Part shown: positions 35,601-42,786 of the stretch, piece by piece
Layout: each line of letters starts with the position of its first letter
Position numbering within the stretch: position 1 is the first letter of the stretch
Assembly: GCA_045576855.1 (NCBI GenBank)
Contig: JAZNHG010000031.1
Location: forward strand, 1-64,000
Length of the DNA stretch: 64,000 nucleotides
Source of the DNA: Colimorpha sp045576855
GTDB lineage: Bacteria; Bacteroidota; Bacteroidia; Bacteroidales; P3
Direction of reading: 5' to 3'
Program-made: the position numbers and the translations under genes
The notes under the pieces: generated by a model
The model's input: only the letters and a program-made list of their open reading frames with translations
What the model was told of the DNA's origin: nothing
The model's database searches: none

Positions 35601-36118
35601 AAGAGCTGAAGGAGAGCGACTTCGCCGACCTCTTCGCCGCCGAGGCCGAGGAGAAGAAAGAGTACGTGCGCGAATGCACCATCGAGACCGACCTCGAGGT
35701 GCTGCTGCCGGACGACTACATCACCTCCGGCACCGAGCGCCTGGTGCTCTACAAGGAGCTCAACGACCTCACCACCGACGAGGAGCTGGCGGCCTACCGC
35801 AGCCGGCTGGAAGACCGTTTCGGCCCCGTGCCGCCCTGCGTCGACGAACTCATCAACACCATCACCCTGCGCCGCATGGCCAAGGAATTCGGCATCGAGA
35901 AACTGATACTGAAACAGAACCGCATGGTGTGCCACCTGGTGTCGAACCCCGAAAGTCCATTCTACCGAAGCGAAGGATTTGCCAAACTGATACGCTATGC
36001 CCAGGACAATCCGCGCCGCGTGCATCTGAAAGAGACACCCGAACGGCTGAGTCTCGGTATCGACAACGTGCCCTCGATCACTGCAGCAATCGCACAGATG
36101 CGCTCCTTGACGGAGTAG
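32696..36118 (+). CDS. mfd: Transcription-repair coupling factor Mfd
   Basis: 1,140 residues, typical length. It has an N-terminal UvrB-like region (about 1-230), the RNA-polymerase interaction domain (LKPGDYVTHIDYGVGRFSGL, about 460-520), and an SF2 translocase with Walker A GDVGFGKTE (about 614) and DEEQ in LLIIDEEQKFGV (about 713). The TRG region and TLTATPIPRTLQFSLMGARDL are present, as is a C-terminal domain that occludes UvrA binding. It removes stalled RNA polymerase and recruits UvrA. A short insert of about 25 residues (32919-32991, GGGERSEVSDNKGSDRQPQT) is encoded by heptamers with inverted arms. The 3' end overlaps the convergent 36078-36656 gene by 41 bp. Confidence 0.97.
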   Translation: MLEYYEGSAAVARLRKALEKEDARVHVDGMTGSLPAVMVAACCVADPTVCHLMVAPDKEEAFYLSNDLEALLMPQGGGERSEVSDNKGSDRQPQTANLRVMLFPSSYRKAYHYADEQTENANVLMRSEVLKTLSSGAGGTVVVTWPEALSEKVVASKTLLSHTVRVARGQKADMWDLVERLQELGFEREDFVVEPGQYAVRGGIVDVFSFASELPFRLEFFDDTVDSLRTYDVVSQLSVKQLDTVDIVPKMSEMAPESGQNSTMVPLLAYFASTDVVWMPSMMLTLQRMDAQLEETRKAREARMADTAHPIAGTLPQAEELVSGGQEMLRAMLQKKTVEYGNNHYFNQEERLEVHSEPQPSLGKQMDMLQEKLQQYAELGYTEIITVSNESQEKRLKKILTDTQHTIQPQLRTFNLSHGFIDHDQKLLCFTDHEIFGRYHKYTVRDLRANHEALTLKELFELKPGDYVTHIDYGVGRFSGLEKVTTNGKSQELIRLIYKNNDVLYISIHGLHKISRYVGREGEAPTLNRLGSNTWQVLKQKTKRQVKDIARDLIALYAKRKASRGFAFSADGQMQEQLEASFLYEDTPDQLKATLAVKHDMEEQAPMDRLVCGDVGFGKTEVAIRAAFKACCDSKQVAVLVPSTVLAFQHYNTFRERLKDMPVRVDYLNRFRTTKEKNQIYKDVADGKIDILIGTHAITNKELKFKDLGLLIIDEEQKFGVSVKEKLKQMKVGVDCLTLTATPIPRTLQFSLMGARDLSIIQTPPPNRQPIETELADFSEELIRDAIMFEMSRGGQTFFISNRVENLPEMAGLVQRLVPDARVAMAHGRMEGKEAEETLMQFLEGEIDVLVATSIVENGLDIPNANTMIINNAHQFGLSDLHQMRGRVGRSNRKAFCYLLIPSYLTLTDDAQRRLRAIEEFSTIGSGFNIAMRDLDIRGAGNILGAEQSGFISEVGYDMYHKILNEAIEELKESDFADLFAAEAEEKKEYVRECTIETDLEVLLPDDYITSGTERLVLYKELNDLTTDEELAAYRSRLEDRFGPVPPCVDELINTITLRRMAKEFGIEKLILKQNRMVCHLVSNPESPFYRSEGFAKLIRYAQDNPRRVHLKETPERLSLGIDNVPSITAAIAQMRSLTE
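32919..32991 (+). repeat. Heptamer array with inverted arms inside mfd
   Basis: Seven-bp units (GGGCGGA GGTGAGA GGTCGGA) are followed by units of the opposite sense (CCGACCG CCAACCA CAGACCG CCAACCT), so the DNA or RNA could fold back. In frame in the N-terminal UvrB-like region. Confidence 0.75.
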
Positions 36119-36656
36119 CGGCCCGGGCGCGGTCGTAATCCTCATTGGTGAAGATATAGCGCCTCACCGGACGATAGATATACACCCCGCCGCGCGGCAC
36201 CCACCGGCGCACCGTGACGGTCTCATACTGCCAGTGTGAACGCTCCTGGATGCAATGGTCGCGGTAATCGGGATTAAATGGGTAAATATGAGCAAACTCG
36301 CGAGGACAGTGTTTGACTTTCACCGTGTCGTCGAAGACCAGGATGGCCGAGTCGACAAAACCCTCGGGCGGGAAGGCCAGCACCTCAGTCTCACTGATGC
36401 TGTCTCGCAGCACCAACTCGCTGTCTGGTTCCATTTCATAGTCACGGATGACAACACCGGCGCTGTCATGTCCATACAGCTGCATCGCTACCCTGTGGTC
36501 CGACATGTTGACTATCCCCACCTTGCCGCCTATCGTATTCATCTTTTTCTGCCACTGCTTCTCGTTCCAAGCCCGCAGAGGGATAGAAGCCATTATCGCC
36601 ACTGTGATCACGGCGGCGATAATATATACTTTGCGCGGAGGGTTGGCTGTCTTCAT
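36078..36656 (-). CDS. Hypothetical membrane-anchored protein
   Basis: 192 residues. One N-terminal transmembrane segment (VYIIAAVITVAIMASIPL, about 10-27) and a periplasmic or extracytoplasmic part containing VGIVNMSDHRVAMQLYGHDS, ILVFDDTVKVKHCP and GGVYIYRPVRRYIFTNEDYD. I do not recognise the family. It starts 3 bases after the PepSY-like gene stop, so the two are probably cotranscribed, and its last 41 bases are antisense to the mfd 3' end. Confidence 0.7.
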   Translation of the reverse strand: MKTANPPRKVYIIAAVITVAIMASIPLRAWNEKQWQKKMNTIGGKVGIVNMSDHRVAMQLYGHDSAGVVIRDYEMEPDSELVLRDSISETEVLAFPPEGFVDSAILVFDDTVKVKHCPREFAHIYPFNPDYRDHCIQERSHWQYETVTVRRWVPRGGVYIYRPVRRYIFTNEDYDRARAATPSRSASVRLLQ

Positions 36657-36659
36657 CTG

Positions 36660-37712
36660 TTATTGCACATCCTTCGAGTCCAGTGGCTGGGCCAAGAGGT
36701 TGGTGAACTGGCCGCTGTTGTTGAACTCCATGCGGATGTACTTGGTCTCGCGGGTCCCCTTCACCCGCTGGCTAACGACGACGTAGGTGTAGGGTTTGGG
36801 TTTCTTGCCGGTGACGGGGTCGCGGTACTTGGAGTTGAACTCGTAGACCACCATCTTTTCAATCTTGTACTTCTCGCCGGCGAACTTCTCGGCCAGATAC
36901 TTGAGGATACCGCTGTTGTAGCGGTCCTTGGCAAGCACCTTGCCGGTCATGATGGGGCGGTTGTCGTCCAGACTGTAGACGGCCTCCATCTTCACCTTCT
37001 GGGCGTTGCTGAAATAGGCCACAGCATACTCGTCGTTGCGGTTCACCCATTCGGGACCGGCGGTGATGCGCTTGCCCATCTGCTTCTGGAAGGCAGCCAC
37101 CACTTCGTCGCTGGGGGTGAAAATCACCACCTGCGGTTCGTCGACCACCGGGGCCGGACGCTGGCGCTGGCGGCTACTCTGCGTGCCACTCTGCTCGCTG
37201 ATCTTCTCCTCGGTCATGTCGGGACTGTGGCGCGTGTAGTAGTCGCGCTTCACGGCATCGGGGTCGGGGGCGTTGCTCTTCATCAGCTTGCCGCGGGTGT
37301 CGAATATCATCTCGCAGTCTGCCTCGGCGATGCCCTTCTTGACAATGATCATGCGGTAGTAGTTGTCACCGTTCATCTCCTCCACATAGTCGAGGCTCTT
37401 GATGCGGTAACCGGGATAGTTGTTGACGAAATAGGTATTCATCAGCGTGGGGCACTCTTCGGCCTTGACGGGGAAGGTGCTGTACTGCCAATCGCCGCCG
37501 GCGGTGAAGTAGGCACGGCCGTTCTGTCCGTCAATGACCACCTCGGCGATATACTGTCCGGGGGCCTGGTACCAAGTGCGCACCTTGTAGCTGTCGTATG
37601 TCTTCTCCAGCGCCAGCAGTACACTCCGCGGCACGGCGGTCTCCTTGATCTTGGTCTGTGCACCGGCCAGCAGTGGCAGGGCCATGAGGACGAGCAAAAC
37701 TATCTTTTTCAT
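36660..37712 (-). CDS. PepSY-like domain exported protein
   Basis: 350 residues with a signal peptide (MKKIVLLVLMALPLLAGAQ). Two repeats resemble the Bacteroidota PepSY-like (DUF2874) fold: an amphipathic helix (VPRSVLLALEKTYDSYKVRT; DEVVAAFQKQMGKRI) followed by beta strands (YIAEVVIDGQNGRAYFTAGG; NRNDEYAVAYFSNAQKVKME). Such proteins are periplasmic and thought to bind or inhibit other proteins; the role here is not known. It lies downstream of purA on the same strand (111-base gap). Confidence 0.75.
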   Translation of the reverse strand: MKKIVLLVLMALPLLAGAQTKIKETAVPRSVLLALEKTYDSYKVRTWYQAPGQYIAEVVIDGQNGRAYFTAGGDWQYSTFPVKAEECPTLMNTYFVNNYPGYRIKSLDYVEEMNGDNYYRMIIVKKGIAEADCEMIFDTRGKLMKSNAPDPDAVKRDYYTRHSPDMTEEKISEQSGTQSSRQRQRPAPVVDEPQVVIFTPSDEVVAAFQKQMGKRITAGPEWVNRNDEYAVAYFSNAQKVKMEAVYSLDDNRPIMTGKVLAKDRYNSGILKYLAEKFAGEKYKIEKMVVYEFNSKYRDPVTGKKPKPYTYVVVSQRVKGTRETKYIRMEFNNSGQFTNLLAQPLDSKDVQ

Positions 37713-37823
37713 ATCTGTGGGTTTTCTGTTTTAGTATCTTGACCTTTCGTTTTATTGCGTGCAGGCTGTTTCAATTGTTCTGTGGCTGGCGGACAGTCCG
37801 GCTATCGGCTCCCGCATCGTCAT

Positions 37824-39128
37824 TCATTCAGCCTGCTGTTTGAAGAGCACATCCTTGCGGTCGGGGCTGATGCTGACGGCGGCAATGGGCACACCCGTCT
37901 CGCGCTCGATGGCAGCCAGGTAGTCCTGCAGCCGCTGGGGCAGCTGGTCATAGGCCGTCATTCCCTGCAGGCTCTGCTTCCATCCCTCGAAAGGCGTCAG
38001 CACCGGCACGATGTGGGCTGTATTGTACTCGTAGGGTATCTCGTCCGTCACCGCACCGTCGATATCGTAGGCGGTGCACATCTTGACGGTATCAAAGTCA
38101 TTCATCACGTCGGGCTTGGTGACATACAGCTCGGTGACGCCGTTGATCATACAGGCATAGCGGAGGGCCGGCAGGTCGATCCATCCGCAGCGGCGCGGAC
38201 GACCGGTGGTGGCACCGTACTCATGTCCCACCTCGCAGAGACGCTTGCCGGTCTCGTCGTCAAGCTGTGTGGGGAACGGACCGGCACCGACACGGGTGCA
38301 ATACGCCTTGGTGATGCCCATCACCTTGCCGATGGTGCTCGGAGCCACTCCGAGACCTGTGCATACGCCGGCGGTGATGGTGTTGCTGCTGGTCACGAAG
38401 GGATAGGTGCCGAAGTCGATATCGAGCATCATAGCCTGGGCCCCTTCGGCCAACACGCGCTTGCCGTCGCGCAGACACTGGTTGATAAAGTACTCGCTGT
38501 TGACGAAACGGAAACGCTTCAGCGTTGCCAGGCTCTCCATCCAGCGCTGCTCGTAGCAGTCAAGCGACATGCCGTCGACCACGAAGAGCGACGTGTCGTA
38601 GCCCATAGCCTGGGCCATGCGCAGATGTTGTATCTTTAGAGCCAGATAGCGCTCGCGGAAATCAGGAGACAGAATGTCGCCCACGCGCAGACCCGTGCGG
38701 GCCACCTTGTCGGTATAGGCGGGGCCGATACCTTTCAGCGTGGAGCCAATCTTGGCGCTGCCCTTGGCCTGTTCGTTGGCCGCGTCCATCATACGATGGG
38801 TAGGCAATATGAGGTGAGCCTTCTTGCTGATGAAGAGATTCTTCGTGGCGTCCACCCCCTTGTCGGCCAGTGCGGCTATCTCCTGCCGGAAGATGCAGGG
38901 CTCGATGAGCACACCGTTGCCGATGAGATTCAACTTGTCCTGATGGAAGATACCGCTGGGGATGATATGCAGCACATGCTTCATGCCGCCAAATTCAAGT
39001 GTGTGACCTGCATTGGGTCCGCCCTGGAAACGGGCGATGACGTCGTAGCGAGGCGTGAGCACATCCACTATCTTGCCCTTGCCCTCGTCGCCCCACTGAA
39101 GTCCTAATAGTACGTCTATCTTTGTCAT
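37824..39128 (-). CDS. purA: Adenylosuccinate synthetase
   Basis: 434 residues, normal length. GTP-binding loop GLQWGDEGKGK (9-19), catalytic Asp14, and family motifs FQGGPNAGHT, IGSTLKGIGPAYTDK, EGAQAMMLDIDFGTYPFVTS and TTGRPRRCGW. It catalyses IMP plus aspartate plus GTP to adenylosuccinate in AMP synthesis. Promoter-like boxes are visible upstream. purF is elsewhere in the window (59746-61173) but not linked. Confidence 0.97.
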   Translation of the reverse strand: MTKIDVLLGLQWGDEGKGKIVDVLTPRYDVIARFQGGPNAGHTLEFGGMKHVLHIIPSGIFHQDKLNLIGNGVLIEPCIFRQEIAALADKGVDATKNLFISKKAHLILPTHRMMDAANEQAKGSAKIGSTLKGIGPAYTDKVARTGLRVGDILSPDFRERYLALKIQHLRMAQAMGYDTSLFVVDGMSLDCYEQRWMESLATLKRFRFVNSEYFINQCLRDGKRVLAEGAQAMMLDIDFGTYPFVTSSNTITAGVCTGLGVAPSTIGKVMGITKAYCTRVGAGPFPTQLDDETGKRLCEVGHEYGATTGRPRRCGWIDLPALRYACMINGVTELYVTKPDVMNDFDTVKMCTAYDIDGAVTDEIPYEYNTAHIVPVLTPFEGWKQSLQGMTAYDQLPQRLQDYLAAIERETGVPIAAVSISPDRKDVLFKQQAE

Positions 39129-39193
39129 TTCGTATTAGTTATCAATCACAAAGCGTCACTGACCATTGGTCACTGACTGCTTTTTTCACGCTG

Positions 39194-39224
39194 CAAAGAT
39201 ACAACTTTTTTTCAATGTAATAAA
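39194..39224 (-). promoter_or_regulatory. Promoter for purA
   Basis: The minus strand has TATCTTTG (39201-39194) with TTTA 19 bases upstream, a near match to TTTG-N19-TAnnTTTG. The leader to the ATG is about 60 bases. Confidence 0.65.
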
Positions 39225-39279
39225 AAAAAGTTAATCGTTGGCCGTTGGCAGTTTGGCTGCACATGTTTGCCGATACTGG

Positions 39280-40353
39280 TCATCGGCCAACTGCGAGTCG
39301 GTAGAACCACAGTTCGCATGCGCCGCTGGAGTTGCGCTCTACATAGAAGCCCACCGTTCCGTCGGGCAGCAGGGTCATCGAGGAGTAGACCGACGGGCCG
39401 GCAGTGACCAACTGCGGCGTTCTCCACGAGCGGCCCTCGTCGGAGGAGAGGTAAATACTCACATCTTCGCGTTGCATCGAGTTGGGAATACTGTGCAGAA
39501 GCGTGCTGTCGTTCAGCCGCAGCATGTCGCCGTTACAGGCGTTGACCGTCATCTCATGCCATAGGCCCTGCTCTCCCCAAGTCTGTCCACCGTCGGCGCT
39601 GACATTCCATCCGCGGGCTCCCTGGCGGCGCACACTGAGCAGTATGCGGCCGTCGGAAAGTTCCACCAGCTTCGACTCGTCGCCCCCTTCGAAGGCCATC
39701 TGCGAGCGGTGCCATGTGTGGCCATTGTCGTCGCTATAGAGTACATAATTGTCACTTACCCATGCGCTACGGCGCAATAGCGAGGCCGCGAAGAGCAGCC
39801 TTCCGGCATGAGGGCCATGCTTCAGGCGCAGTCCGTTGCCCGAGGCAACAAAGGCGCCACGGTATGGCGACCGGGCATCCCACAGCACACGCTTGAGGTC
39901 GACGGCATCGCCCCACGTCTGTCCACGGTCGCGGCTGCGCATCATGAAGACCCGTATCGGCAGGCTGTCGGAGGACTGGAAATAGCCGTTGTGACCAGCG
40001 AAGAGGCAGAGCACGTCGCCGTTATGGCACTGCACCAAGGCCGGGTCGCCGTAGCCGCGACCTCTCCCCTGCCCTGCTATGAGCTTCTGCGGCTCGCTCC
40101 AGGTACGGCCGGTATCAATGCTGCAGCGCAGCACTATGTCGATATCCTCCGGCAAGTCTGTCTCGTTGTACTTGCGGCGATCGTTGACAGCCAGCAACGT
40201 GCCGTCGTCGAGGCAGAGGAGCGCGGGAATGCGCCAGTTGGCCGAACCATAGTCGCCGGGTCGGTACAGGCATATGCTATCTAACACTCTGACCGATTGT
40301 CCATAGACAGCCACTGCTGCCATTAGCGTCATCAATAATGCTATCTTCTTCAT
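39280..40353 (-). CDS. Exo-alpha-sialidase (GH33)
   Basis: About 357 residues with a signal peptide (MKKIALLMTLMAAVAVYGQ). The six-blade sialidase pattern is clear: a WRIPAL motif (Arg of the triad, about 43) and five Asp boxes (SIDTGRTW, SRDRGQTW, SDDNGHTW, SADGGQTW, SSDEGRSW), DESKLVELSDGR (Glu region), and SVYSSM (Tyr nucleophile region). It releases terminal sialic acid from host glycans in the periplasm or outside the cell. The ATG at 40353 is preferred because it overlaps the upstream stop as ATGA; an ATG two codons earlier is also possible. No transport or catabolic nan genes are nearby. Confidence 0.9.
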   Translation of the reverse strand: MKKIALLMTLMAAVAVYGQSVRVLDSICLYRPGDYGSANWRIPALLCLDDGTLLAVNDRRKYNETDLPEDIDIVLRCSIDTGRTWSEPQKLIAGQGRGRGYGDPALVQCHNGDVLCLFAGHNGYFQSSDSLPIRVFMMRSRDRGQTWGDAVDLKRVLWDARSPYRGAFVASGNGLRLKHGPHAGRLLFAASLLRRSAWVSDNYVLYSDDNGHTWHRSQMAFEGGDESKLVELSDGRILLSVRRQGARGWNVSADGGQTWGEQGLWHEMTVNACNGDMLRLNDSTLLHSIPNSMQREDVSIYLSSDEGRSWRTPQLVTAGPSVYSSMTLLPDGTVGFYVERNSSGACELWFYRLAVGR

Positions 40354-40844
40354 GACCATTTGAAAGACCTATTCCAGAGGTGGTTGTTATAGTCGGCATT
40401 GAGGCGGTTCATCAGGTGATAGAGTGGGGCATCCTTGCTGTACTTGATGCCGCGGCGGTCGGCTTCGCGGTAGATGAGGAACACGGTGTCGTTGGCATCG
40501 CTGCGCACCATGAGCAACCGCAGGAAGAGGGATGCCAGCACGATGGTCTGTCCCACGAGGATGCTCCACCACGGGGCGCCGTCGCTGACCACCACATAGA
40601 CCAGCGCCGCCGTGAAGAAGACCATCACCACCGCGCAGATGATGACGTTGGTCTTCATGGCCTTGCGCAGGGCCGCCTTGCGGTCTGCCTCTATCACTTC
40701 GGGCGACCACACGCTCTGCAGACGCACCAAATCGTTGGCAAAGGCCGCCATGTCCTCCTCCACATAGTTGGTGCGCAGGTGCCCGGGGCGGCGTTGAGCC
40801 GACGTGCGGCGGCCCCGGTAGCGGTTGTCGCGGCGGGGAGACAT
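40350..40844 (-). CDS. Hypothetical two-transmembrane-segment protein
   Basis: 164 residues. The N-terminal 25 residues are Arg-rich (SPRRDNRYRGRRTSAQRRPG). Two membrane helices (NVIICAVVMVFFTAALVYVV and WWSILVGQTIVLASLFLRLL, about 65-108) are followed by a cytosolic tail. Family unknown. It follows the 202-residue gene with no gap (TAG then ATG) and overlaps the sialidase start, so the three are translationally linked. Confidence 0.7.
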   Translation of the reverse strand: MSPRRDNRYRGRRTSAQRRPGHLRTNYVEEDMAAFANDLVRLQSVWSPEVIEADRKAALRKAMKTNVIICAVVMVFFTAALVYVVVSDGAPWWSILVGQTIVLASLFLRLLMVRSDANDTVFLIYREADRRGIKYSKDAPLYHLMNRLNADYNNHLWNRSFKWS

Positions 40845-41453
40845 CTACTCGTCGCGCTTACGCTTGAACCACTCTACAAAGCGAGGCAGGTCGTCCAGCG
40901 GCTGGAATCCAGCCTTGAAAGGCTCGGCAGGCACGGGAACGGTCTCCATGTATCCAATCAGCGTGGCGCAGTCGAACTCGCCCAGCAGGGCTTCGAGGGT
41001 GACGTAGACGCCCACCTGGAAGTCCTCGTCTTGCCGTTCGCCGCCCTCCACCGCGATGCGCAAGCCCAGCATCTCGGGCTCCTCCTCGCACTCCAGCTGC
41101 TGGAAGTACATCTTCTTGGTCTCGAAGAGCAACCTGTCGAACCGAACCCGCAGGTCGGTACCCAGCGGCTGCTTGAAGGCCGTGAACTGCCACCAGTCGA
41201 GGTCGGGGGCTGCGTCGACCAGCTCCACCACATAGCGGAAGAGGTCTGTGTCGCCCTCGGCGGTAAAGGTCAGGGTGCGGCCCTCGGCGGTGGGGTCGCC
41301 CAACTCGTAGGTGAGGCCGTCGCAATACTTGGTCAGCTGGTACTGCAGGGCGTTCAGCAGCTCGTCGCGCTCCTTGTCGGCCAGGTCGCCCAGAGCTATC
41401 AACTGCTCGTTGTGGTCTTGGAACCACTGCCAAAATCTATCTATCTTCTCCAT
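40845..41453 (-). CDS. Hypothetical cytosolic protein
   Basis: 202 residues, acidic, no signal peptide. It begins MEKIDRFWQWFQDHNEQLIA and has a central DWWQFTAFKQPLGTDLRVRF and the C-terminal PDDLPRFVEWFKRKR-like tail. The pattern W-x-x-F near both ends and the WQFTAFKQP stretch recall DUF695-type proteins, but I am not certain. First of a three-gene coupled set with the two-TM protein and sialidase. Confidence 0.65.
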   Translation of the reverse strand: MEKIDRFWQWFQDHNEQLIALGDLADKERDELLNALQYQLTKYCDGLTYELGDPTAEGRTLTFTAEGDTDLFRYVVELVDAAPDLDWWQFTAFKQPLGTDLRVRFDRLLFETKKMYFQQLECEEEPEMLGLRIAVEGGERQDEDFQVGVYVTLEALLGEFDCATLIGYMETVPVPAEPFKAGFQPLDDLPRFVEWFKRKRDE

Positions 41454-41494
41454 AATTCTTAATTCTCAGTTTTATTTAACGGCTAATTTACTTT

Positions 41495-41573
41495 AAGTCG
41501 AAGAGTCTAAAGGTCGAAGAGTCTAAAGGTCGAAGAGTGCTACCCACTATCCACTACCCACTACCCACTTAAA
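41495..41573. repeat. Octamer/heptamer array between murB and the 202-residue gene
   Basis: Repeats of AAGGTCGAAGAGTCTA (16 bp, two octamers), then GTGCTACCCACTA and CTACCCACTA-type heptamers. The 21 bases from 41529 are identical to those from about 6190 in the first gap. Confidence 0.85.
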
Positions 41574-41576
41574 TCA

Positions 41577-42545
41577 TCATACAATTATTGCTTCGGGGGC
41601 GAGGGAGATGCCGAACTTCTGCTGCACATCGCGCTGTATGGCTTCGGCCAGGGCCACCACCTCGGGGCCTGTACAGCCGCCGGTGTTGTAGAGCACCAGG
41701 GCGTTCTTGGGCCACACACCGGCGCGGCCCACCGTGCGTCCTTTCCACCCGGCGCGGTCTATGAGCCACCCGGCCGAGAGCTTGTAGCCCTCCGCCGTGG
41801 CATGCGCCTCGGGCATGTCGGGATGCACCGACTTTATACGCAGGTAGGTGGTCTCGTCAACCACTGGATTCTTGAAGAACGAGCCCGCCGAACCGTACTC
41901 CTCGGGCCGCGGCAGCTTGCCCCAACGCAGGTCGGTGATGGACTGCCGCAACTCGACGGCGGTGGCATGGGGCAATCCCTCGAGGGCGCGGTAGCTGAGG
42001 TTGGGGCTGTAGGTGTGCGACAAACGATAGTGCACGCGGCGGATAAGCCAACGACCCGGCTGTGTCTTGAATAGCGATGTGCGGTAGCCGAAGCGGCACT
42101 CGGCGGCACTGAAGACGACGGGATGCTGTTCCTGCATGTCGTAAGCCTCGACCCACGACACCACATCCTTGGCCTCCACACCATAGGCACCGACATTCTG
42201 CACCACCGAGGCGCCAACGGTGCCGGGGATGGCACTGAGGTTCTCCAGGCCATAGACACCCTTCCCGAGCGTCCACTGGATAAGCTGGTCGAGCACCATA
42301 CCGGCAGGGGCCACTACGGTACCGTCGGCCTGCAGCACCGCATCGGCGGCGTCTGGGTTGAGCAGAAGCACCGTGCCGGGGTAGTCGCGCGTGAAGACCA
42401 CATCGCTTCCTGCACCAAGTATGAGAACTTCCCCCTCGATGGCGGGGACAGGCTCGTCAGCGTCGAGCACCACCACCCGGCGTGCCCGCACGTCAATGCC
42501 GAAGGTATTGTGTCCGCGGAGTGAATAGTCGTCATATATCTTCAT
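41577..42545 (-). CDS. murB: UDP-N-acetylenolpyruvoylglucosamine reductase
   Basis: 322 residues from the ATG at 42545 (MKIYDDYSLRGHNTFGI), the usual MurB start; a longer open frame to 42716 reads through repeat DNA and is rejected. FAD-binding motifs: LGAGSDVVFTRDYPGTVLL, PGTVGASVVQNVGAYGVE and FGYRTSLFK. Substrate-side residues: GSAGSFFKNPVV (catalytic Ser region) and AGWLIDRAGWKGR. It reduces UDP-GlcNAc-enolpyruvate to UDP-MurNAc using NADPH in peptidoglycan synthesis. A repeat element lies immediately upstream. Confidence 0.96.
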   Translation of the reverse strand: MKIYDDYSLRGHNTFGIDVRARRVVVLDADEPVPAIEGEVLILGAGSDVVFTRDYPGTVLLLNPDAADAVLQADGTVVAPAGMVLDQLIQWTLGKGVYGLENLSAIPGTVGASVVQNVGAYGVEAKDVVSWVEAYDMQEQHPVVFSAAECRFGYRTSLFKTQPGRWLIRRVHYRLSHTYSPNLSYRALEGLPHATAVELRQSITDLRWGKLPRPEEYGSAGSFFKNPVVDETTYLRIKSVHPDMPEAHATAEGYKLSAGWLIDRAGWKGRTVGRAGVWPKNALVLYNTGGCTGPEVVALAEAIQRDVQQKFGISLAPEAIIV

Positions 42546-42605
42546 GCCACAATAACGTAGATTGCTCCCGGAATATTGTTCCAGACAGAAAAACATTTGG
42601 GGAGT

Positions 42606-42728
42606 TGGGGAATCGAAAAGCCGAAGAGCACTCTCCACTCTCCTCTCCAAAAAAAGGGGGTCATCCTTGCACCATCCATGCATCAACCATGCACCATCCT
42701 TGCACCATCCTTGCATTTTAACATTTCA
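42606..42728 (+). repeat. Composite 11-mer element, copy C (short, TGCA variant)
   Basis: An octamer/heptamer tract (GAATCGAAAAGCCGAAGAGC, then CTCCACT) leads to GGGGTC and five 11-mers at 42663-42717. All have TGCA where other copies have ACCA (for example ATCCTTGCACC, AACCATGCACC). TTAACATTTCA ends it at 42728. The TTTGCAAAATCC end found in A, B, D and E is missing. It lies between murB and MATE. Confidence 0.85.
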
Positions 42729-42786
42729 GGGGCAAGAATCGAATGGTGATGACGGGGCCAAAACACGGGTCTGGCCGGGCGGTGTG

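Noticed and set aside
42546..42716. N-terminal extension of MurB
   Set aside because: It reads through 11-mer repeat DNA; MurB normally begins at the 42545 position.
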